Shown here piece by piece: positions 59,118 to 64,000 of a stretch of 64,000 bases of DNA. Each line of letters begins with the position of its first letter. The stretch's first letter is position 1. Both the position numbers and the translations under genes were made by a program. Under the pieces are notes generated by a model. The model saw nothing but the letters and a program-made list of their open reading frames with translations, did no database searches and had not been told where the DNA came from. This DNA is from Methanomassiliicoccaceae archaeon DOK (GTDB taxonomy: Archaea; Thermoplasmatota; Thermoplasmata; Methanomassiliicoccales; Methanomethylophilaceae), in assembly GCA_009911715.1 (NCBI GenBank), contig CP047880.1, positions 124,001 to 188,000 on the forward strand, in the 5' to 3' direction.

Positions 59118-59948
59118 ATGAAGGACATCAGCGTGGCCGAGCTCGAGGAGATCGCCAACAGGCTTAGGATCCATGTGGTGGAGATGACCACCGCGGCAGG
59201 CTCCGGGCATCCGGGAGGGTCCCTCTCGGCCGCGGACCTGATGGCCGTCCTGTACTTCCGCAACCTCAACCACGACCCGAGCAACCCCCAGTGGGAGGAC
59301 AGGGACAGGTTCGTGCTCTCGAAGGGGCACGTCGCTCCGGTCCTGTACGCCGCCCTGGCGGAGTCCGGGTACTTCCCGGTCGAGGACCTCGTGACCCTCA
59401 GGAAGATGGGCTCGAAGCTCCAGGGACACCCCGTGCGCGGGAAGGTCCCAGGCGTCGAGATGTCCACCGGGTCCCTCGGACAGGGGCTCAGCATGTCATG
59501 CGGCATAGCGCTCGCTGGCAGGATGGACGGCAAGGAGTACAAGACGTACTGTCTCCTCGGGGACGGGGAGCTGCAGAGCGGCCAGAACTGGGAGGCGGCG
59601 ATGTTCGCCAGCCACAACGGGCTCAGCAACCTGATCGCCATCGTGGACAGGAACAGGCTCCAGATCACAGGCAGCACAGAGGACGCCGTCAGCCTCGAAC
59701 CACTTCCGGAGAAGTGGAGGGCGTTCGGCTGGAATGTCATAGTCATCAACGGCCACAACATCAGGCAGATCTCGGAGGCCCTGGACAAGGCGGCCGAGTC
59801 CAAGAGGAGGCCCACCGTCATCATCATGAACACGATCAAGGGGAAGGGCGTGTCGTTCATGGAGAACAACGTCGGCTTCCACGGCAAGGCCTGCAACCAG
59901 AATGAGTACGAGCAGGCCATGTCCGAACTGAAGGGGGAGTCCGAATGA
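59118..59948 (+). CDS. Transketolase, N-terminal subunit
   Basis: This ~276-residue protein is the N-terminal thiamine diphosphate-binding half of transketolase: TTAAGSGHPGGSLSAADLMA, RFVLSKGHVAPVLYAALAES, LGQGLSMSCGIALAGRMDGK, LLGDGELQSGQNWEAAMFAS and IVDRNRLQITG. With the next gene it makes a split enzyme, usual in archaea, that transfers two-carbon ketol units. ATG 59118 is used; GTG 59112 is an alternative. It overlaps the C-terminal subunit by 4 bp. Confidence 0.94.
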   Translation: MKDISVAELEEIANRLRIHVVEMTTAAGSGHPGGSLSAADLMAVLYFRNLNHDPSNPQWEDRDRFVLSKGHVAPVLYAALAESGYFPVEDLVTLRKMGSKLQGHPVRGKVPGVEMSTGSLGQGLSMSCGIALAGRMDGKEYKTYCLLGDGELQSGQNWEAAMFASHNGLSNLIAIVDRNRLQITGSTEDAVSLEPLPEKWRAFGWNVIVINGHNIRQISEALDKAAESKRRPTVIIMNTIKGKGVSFMENNVGFHGKACNQNEYEQAMSELKGESE

Positions 59949-60886
59949 GCGAGAAGCTCGCACAGCGCAACTACTACGGCAAGGCCCTCGCCGAACTCGC
60001 GGGGGAGAATCCGAACGTCGTCGTCCTCGACGCGGACCTGGCGGGATCCACCAAGACCTCCGACTTCCAGAAGGTCTGCCCCGAGAGGTTCGTCGAGGTC
60101 GGGATAGCGGAGCAGAACATGATCGGCATCGCCGCCGGCCTCGCGGCGTCCGGCAAGGTGGCATTCGCATCCACATTCGGGGTGTTCGCCACCGGCAGGT
60201 GCTGGGAGCAGATCAGGCTCGCCGTCGCCTATCCGAGACTCAACGTCAAGGTCGTCGCAACCCACTGCGGGATCAGCGTCGGGGAGGACGGGGCGTCACA
60301 CCAGGCCCTGGAGGACATGGCGGTCATGCGCGCGCTCCCCAATATGACGGTCATATCGCCGGCGGACGCCTACGAGGCGTACTCCGCCACGAAGGCCATA
60401 GCGGACTACGACGGTCCCGTCTACATGAGGATGGGCCGTGCGGAGTTCCCGACCATCACGGAGGAGGGCGCTCCGTTCACCATCGGCAAGGCCACGGTCA
60501 TGAGGGAGGGCGGCGACGTCACCCTCGTCGGATGCGGCCAGATGGTCTCGTTCTGCCTGGACGCGGCCGAGGAGCTTTCGAAGGAGGGCATCGAGGCCGA
60601 GGTCATCAACATGTCAACTATCAAGCCCCTGGACACGGAGACGCTCGTGGCGTCCGTATCCAAGACGGGCTGCTGCGTCACCGCCGAGGAGCACAGCATC
60701 ATCGGCGGTCTCGGTTCCGCGGTCGCGGAGGCTCTCTCCGAGAGCGTCGTCGCCCCGCTGGAGAGGGTCGGCACCCGCGACACCTTTGGGGAGTCGGGGA
60801 AGCCGGCAGAGCTCATGGAGAAGTACGGGCTCACGGCCGCGCACATCGCCGAGGCGGCCAGGAAAACGATATCGAGGAGGAGCTGA
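59945..60886 (+). CDS. Transketolase, C-terminal subunit
   Basis: The 313-residue protein is the C-terminal transketolase half: [60 protein letters not shown] (catalytic Glu), [20 protein letters not shown] and [20 protein letters not shown]. It starts at ATG 59945 overlapping the N-terminal subunit stop (ATGA) and precedes the transaldolase by 1 bp, forming a pentose/ribose production unit. Confidence 0.94.
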   Translation: MSEKLAQRNYYGKALAELAGENPNVVVLDADLAGSTKTSDFQKVCPERFVEVGIAEQNMIGIAAGLAASGKVAFASTFGVFATGRCWEQIRLAVAYPRLNVKVVATHCGISVGEDGASHQALEDMAVMRALPNMTVISPADAYEAYSATKAIADYDGPVYMRMGRAEFPTITEEGAPFTIGKATVMREGGDVTLVGCGQMVSFCLDAAEELSKEGIEAEVINMSTIKPLDTETLVASVSKTGCCVTAEEHSIIGGLGSAVAEALSESVVAPLERVGTRDTFGESGKPAELMEKYGLTAAHIAEAARKTISRRS

Positions 60887-60887
60887 G

Positions 60888-61535
60888 ATGAAGATATTCA
60901 TAGACACTGCGAACCTTGACATGATCAAGGACATCAACAGCTGGGGGATCCTTGACGGGGTCACCACCAACCCCAGCCTCATCGCCAAAGAGGGCGTCGA
61001 CGTCAGGACCCGCGTCAGGGAGATCGCCGAGGTCGTCGACGGGCCCATCTCCGCCGAGGCCATGTCAACCACCTGCGACGAGATGGTCAGGGAGGGACGC
61101 GAGCTCGCCTCCATCCACCCCAACATCAACGTCAAGCTCCCCATGTGCATCGAGACGCTGAAGGCCACGAAGATCCTGTCCTCGGAGGGCATCAAGGTCA
61201 ACGTCACCCTGATCTTCTCCCCGCTGCAGGCCCTGCTCGCCGCCAAGGCCGGAGCGGCCTTCGTGTCCCCCTTCGTCGGACGTCTGGACGACATCGGAGA
61301 GCACGGAATCGACCTCGTCTCCCAGATAAGGACCATATTCGACAACTACGGGTACGACACGGAGATCATCGCGGCATCCATCCGCGGCCCCGCGCACGTG
61401 TTGGACGCCGCGCTCATCGGAGCCGACATCGCCACCATACCCTACGACACCCTCAAGCTGATGATCAAGCACCCCAAGACGGACGAGGGAGTCGCGAAGT
61501 TCATCGCGGACTACGAGAAGTCCAAGAAGAGCTGA
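60888..61535 (+). CDS. Transaldolase-like protein (MipB/TalC group)
   Basis: This 215-residue enzyme has the short transaldolase layout: [60 protein letters not shown] (catalytic Lys), [20 protein letters not shown] and [20 protein letters not shown]. It either acts as transaldolase or as fructose-6-phosphate aldolase; the group does not separate them by sequence alone. Context with transketolase favours transaldolase and ribose-5-phosphate supply. Confidence 0.92.
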   Translation: MKIFIDTANLDMIKDINSWGILDGVTTNPSLIAKEGVDVRTRVREIAEVVDGPISAEAMSTTCDEMVREGRELASIHPNINVKLPMCIETLKATKILSSEGIKVNVTLIFSPLQALLAAKAGAAFVSPFVGRLDDIGEHGIDLVSQIRTIFDNYGYDTEIIAASIRGPAHVLDAALIGADIATIPYDTLKLMIKHPKTDEGVAKFIADYEKSKKS

Positions 61536-61539
61536 GCAG

Positions 61540-62682
61540 ATGCGTGACGTCGTGGTCGTCGGCGGCGGTCCAGCCGGAAGCCGCTCGGCGGCCCTGCTTG
61601 CACGGGACGCGGACGTGGTCGTGCTCGAGGAGCACCCCCGCTCCGGAGTCCCGATGCAGTGTGCGGGCCTGATAACCGACGACGTCATCGAACTGTCCGG
61701 CGTGAGGCCGGACATCCTTTCCACGCTTTTCGGGGCGGAGGTCGTCTTCCCGGACGGCACCGCCCTCACCGTGCGTTCCGATAGTCCCAAGGCCCGCGCG
61801 GTGGACCGTGCGGACCTCGACTCCAAGATGGCAGACGCCGCCATGGCGGCCGGCGCCGAGTACATGTTCGGCACAAGGTTCCTGTCCAGCAGGGTCTCCG
61901 ACCGTGTCTCCGTCGACACCACGGCTGGAGGGATCGAGGCGGCCCTGGTCGTGGGTGCGGACGGTCACACATCCAGTGTCTCCGCGGGCATACCCGGCAG
62001 TGGTCCCCGTGAGTACCTCCGCGGCATCCAGGCGGATGTGGCCTGGAGGCCGGACCACGACGACCTGTTCAGGATCCATCTGGGGAGCAGATACGCTCCC
62101 GGCTTCTTCACATGGGAGATCCCATGCGGCGACTTCACACGTGTCGGCCTCTGCGCATCATGGGAGGCGGGCCCGCCCATGCAGTATCTCAGAAGACTTC
62201 TCGAGGACCTTGGAGCGGAGGAAAGGGTGGTCGGCATGCACAGCGGCAAGATCCCCCTTCATGGTCGCGGACGGATCGTCGGGGACAGGACGATGCTGGT
62301 CGGGGACGCCGCCAGCCAGGTGAAGCCGGTCTCAGGCGGAGGCCTCTACCCTGGACTGACAGCCGCGGGCATACTGGCGGATGTTGCGGGGAGGGCCCTC
62401 TCCGATGGCGATCTGTCGGCCGGCAGTCTGTCCGAGTACGAGAGGCGTTGCGACCGGGACTTCGGCTCAGAGCTCCGCAGGGGATACACTCTCAGACGCA
62501 TGTTCGTCCGCATGTCCGATGAGGATCTCACCGCCGCGGGCAGGTTCGCGTCCCGTGACGACGTCCGCTCCGTGCTGGACGACATCGACATAGATCATCC
62601 ATCCGCTGTTGTCAGGGGACTCCTGGCACATCCATCGGCGGCCCTCTCGGCCGTGCCGCTCGTGCTGAGGTGTCTCGTATGA
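61540..62682 (+). CDS. Geranylgeranyl reductase-family flavoprotein
   Basis: The 380-residue flavoprotein has the N-terminal FAD motif VVVGGGPAGSRSAALLARDA, EEHPRSGVPMQCAGLITDD (the C of the GGR family), the RADLDSKMADAAMAAGAEYM stretch, GADGHTSSVSAGI and GDRTMLVGDAASQVKPVSGG, then GLYPGLTAAGILA. Such enzymes reduce geranylgeranyl chains of archaeal lipids. A close paralogue acting on other polyprenoids cannot be excluded. It ends with an overlap into taw2 (ATGA). Confidence 0.9.
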   Translation: MRDVVVVGGGPAGSRSAALLARDADVVVLEEHPRSGVPMQCAGLITDDVIELSGVRPDILSTLFGAEVVFPDGTALTVRSDSPKARAVDRADLDSKMADAAMAAGAEYMFGTRFLSSRVSDRVSVDTTAGGIEAALVVGADGHTSSVSAGIPGSGPREYLRGIQADVAWRPDHDDLFRIHLGSRYAPGFFTWEIPCGDFTRVGLCASWEAGPPMQYLRRLLEDLGAEERVVGMHSGKIPLHGRGRIVGDRTMLVGDAASQVKPVSGGGLYPGLTAAGILADVAGRALSDGDLSAGSLSEYERRCDRDFGSELRRGYTLRRMFVRMSDEDLTAAGRFASRDDVRSVLDDIDIDHPSAVVRGLLAHPSAALSAVPLVLRCLV

Positions 62683-63725
62683 AGCGGGTGACCTTCGCAA
62701 AGATCCCCTCGGAGGGTGCGGGACCCAGGATCAGGGAGCTGATGGACCGCGGATGGGTGGACCTGCATGCCAAGATCTCGAAGGATGAATGCTACCGTTA
62801 CGTCCCGATCCTGCCGGAACACATCGGCGAGGTCGTCGAGGAGGGCTACGAGACGGTAGACGGGGATGCCCACACACTGGACCGCAGGAGTCCGCAGGAA
62901 CGCATACGTGAGGCTCTGTCCGACCATCCGGATCTGCTGGAGATGCTCCCGGAACGCTGGGAGTTCGTCGGTGACATCGTCATCCTGAAGATGGACCCAC
63001 GCTGCCGCCCGTACGGCCCCCTCATAGGCGAGACCTATGCCAGGGTCCTGGGGGCGAAGACCGTCTGCGCCGATGTCCGCGGGGTGTCCGGCGAGTTCCG
63101 CCAGCCCAGCATGGAGGTTCTATATGGGACGGACACCGAGTCCGTTCGTCTGGAGAACGGGATAAGGTACGGTTTCGATGTGACCAAGGTGATGTACGCA
63201 TCGGGCAACACGGATGAGCGCATGCGCATGAGGAGATTGGACTGCAGGGGCGAGACCGTGGTCGACATGTTCGCGGGCATAGGGTACTTCACCCTGCCAC
63301 TGGCCAAATTCTCCGGTGCCAGGAGGGTATTCGCATGCGAGAAGAACCCTGACTCCTACAGGTTCCTGGTCCGCAACATTCGTGACAACGAGGTCTCCGA
63401 CGTGGTCATCCCGATCCTGGGGGACAACAGGGACCTCCTCGGAAAAGGGTTCGCCGACAGAATCCTGATGGGATATGTGCAGACGACGGCGGACTTCCTT
63501 CCAGCGGCGCTGAGGATGATCAGGCCCGGTGGCATAATACACTATCACGACACCTTCTATGTCAGCGAGTACCGCGAGCGCATCGAGTCCATATTCGGTG
63601 AGAACTGCGGGGAAGGGGGTTATGAGGTTTTGGGGATCCGCGAGGTGAAGTCCTTCGCCCCCGCGGTGTCCCATTATGTGGCGGATGTGAGGATCACACC
63701 TTCTCGTTCGCGGAGCTCGCAGTGA
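62679..63725 (+). CDS. taw2: tRNA wybutosine-synthesis transferase Taw2
   Basis: The 348-residue protein is a Trm5/Taw2-type enzyme with an N-terminal domain and a SAM-binding fold (ETVVDMFAGIGYFTLPLAKF, VFACEKNPDSYRFLVRNIRD). The key loop reads LMGYVQTTADFLPAALRMI, as in Taw2, where Trm5 has an NLP motif. Taw2 moves the aminocarboxypropyl group of SAM to the wyosine base at position 37 of tRNA-Phe. Starts at ATG 62679. Its last ~30 bp overlap the convergent gene. Confidence 0.87.
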   Translation: MKRVTFAKIPSEGAGPRIRELMDRGWVDLHAKISKDECYRYVPILPEHIGEVVEEGYETVDGDAHTLDRRSPQERIREALSDHPDLLEMLPERWEFVGDIVILKMDPRCRPYGPLIGETYARVLGAKTVCADVRGVSGEFRQPSMEVLYGTDTESVRLENGIRYGFDVTKVMYASGNTDERMRMRRLDCRGETVVDMFAGIGYFTLPLAKFSGARRVFACEKNPDSYRFLVRNIRDNEVSDVVIPILGDNRDLLGKGFADRILMGYVQTTADFLPAALRMIRPGGIIHYHDTFYVSEYRERIESIFGENCGEGGYEVLGIREVKSFAPAVSHYVADVRITPSRSRSSQ

Positions 63726-64000
63726 GAAGCGTGTTCATCTCGTCCCTGTACTTATCGCCCTGAGCGTCGACCACGTTCTTCACGAACGGCACCAGGTACT
63801 GGGCGAAGTCCAGCTCGTCGGCGGACAGCTTCACGGGAGCATCCTCGCCGGCGGCGATCGAGAACGCTGCGGCCACGACGCGGGACTTACTGTCCTTCAG
63901 AGGGGTCTTCGATATGGTCTCCAGGACCATCCTGCCGCCTCCGACCTTGGAAGCCTTTGCGAGCTTGTCGGCGATGGTCGTGATCGGCCCGGGCTTCTTG
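63694..64000 (-). CDS. Hypothetical protein, 5' end beyond the window
   Basis: The frame is open to the right edge, so the start is missing; about 101 residues are visible (KKPGPITTIADKLAKASKVG, RMVLETISKTPLKDSKSRVV, AAAFSIAAGEDAPVKLSADE, LDFAQYLVPFVKNVVDAQGD, ending LLTASSANEKV). It is helical with no membrane segment in the visible part. The family is not recognised. It converges on and overlaps taw2. Confidence 0.6.
   Translation of the reverse strand, partial: KKPGPITTIADKLAKASKVGGGRMVLETISKTPLKDSKSRVVAAAFSIAAGEDAPVKLSADELDFAQYLVPFVKNVVDAQGDKYRDEMNTLLTASSANEKV

Overview
The window is a gene-dense, high-GC archaeal chromosome segment. Its information-processing genes are archaeal or eukaryote-like: PCNA, RPA with its partner, TFS, RpoK, MBF1, Csl4, the PAN and CDC48/VAT ATPases, an XPD-type helicase, Elp3, Trm56, Taw2, CTP-dependent riboflavin kinase, PurP and a GPN GTPase. 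Many first genes have a TATA-like box about 20-30 nt before the start codon, which points to leaderless mRNAs. Split transketolase, PAN together with a VAT-type CDC48, a geranylgeranyl reductase-like protein and several Thermoplasmata-type small proteins suggest Thermoplasmatota, most likely a Methanomassiliicoccales methanogen. That placement is inference; no marker unique to methanogenesis lies in the window.

The left ~16 kb looks accessory. It starts with the 3' part of a giant repeat-rich, membrane-anchored surface protein coupled to a tiny winged-helix protein. Next comes an AT-rich island with a 14-bp inverted repeat, a solitary serine recombinase and a probable gene remnant. After it lie a GNAT acetyltransferase, a DUF3089 hydrolase, a TM2 protein, a bacterial-type MutM, an N-terminally truncated radical SAM gene, a TetR-controlled cupin/carboxymuconolactone decarboxylase pair, a tandem pair of unrecognised paralogues, and small regulators including a 55-residue Cys/Trp-rich gene.

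From 16 to 55 kb the content is mostly housekeeping. It holds tRNA modification (Trm56, Elp3, ThiI-like), redox (thioredoxin, atypical thioredoxin reductase, XRE regulator), proteostasis (CDC48, PAN), purine synthesis (PurS-PurL-PurQ, PurP, PurH), RPA with its partner, RpoK and uS2, serine synthesis (SerC-like and SerA), an XPD helicase, Csl4, a METTL5-like methylase, ferritin, NadC and a beta-CASP ribonuclease. Notable oddities are an ArsR/NifX-like fusion behind a clear palindromic operator, a PurH whose only sensible start is CTG after a hairpin-rich leader, and a beta-CASP gene whose first ~25 codons lie in another frame.

From 55 kb to the end there is an 832-residue membrane protein with a long acidic repeat linker and a C-terminal domain resembling Vsr/DUF559 endonucleases. 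It is followed by a tight run: TFS, PCNA, transketolase N and C, transaldolase, geranylgeranyl reductase-like protein and Taw2. A truncated unknown gene enters from the right edge on the minus strand. No CRISPR array, rRNA or convincing tRNA gene was seen.
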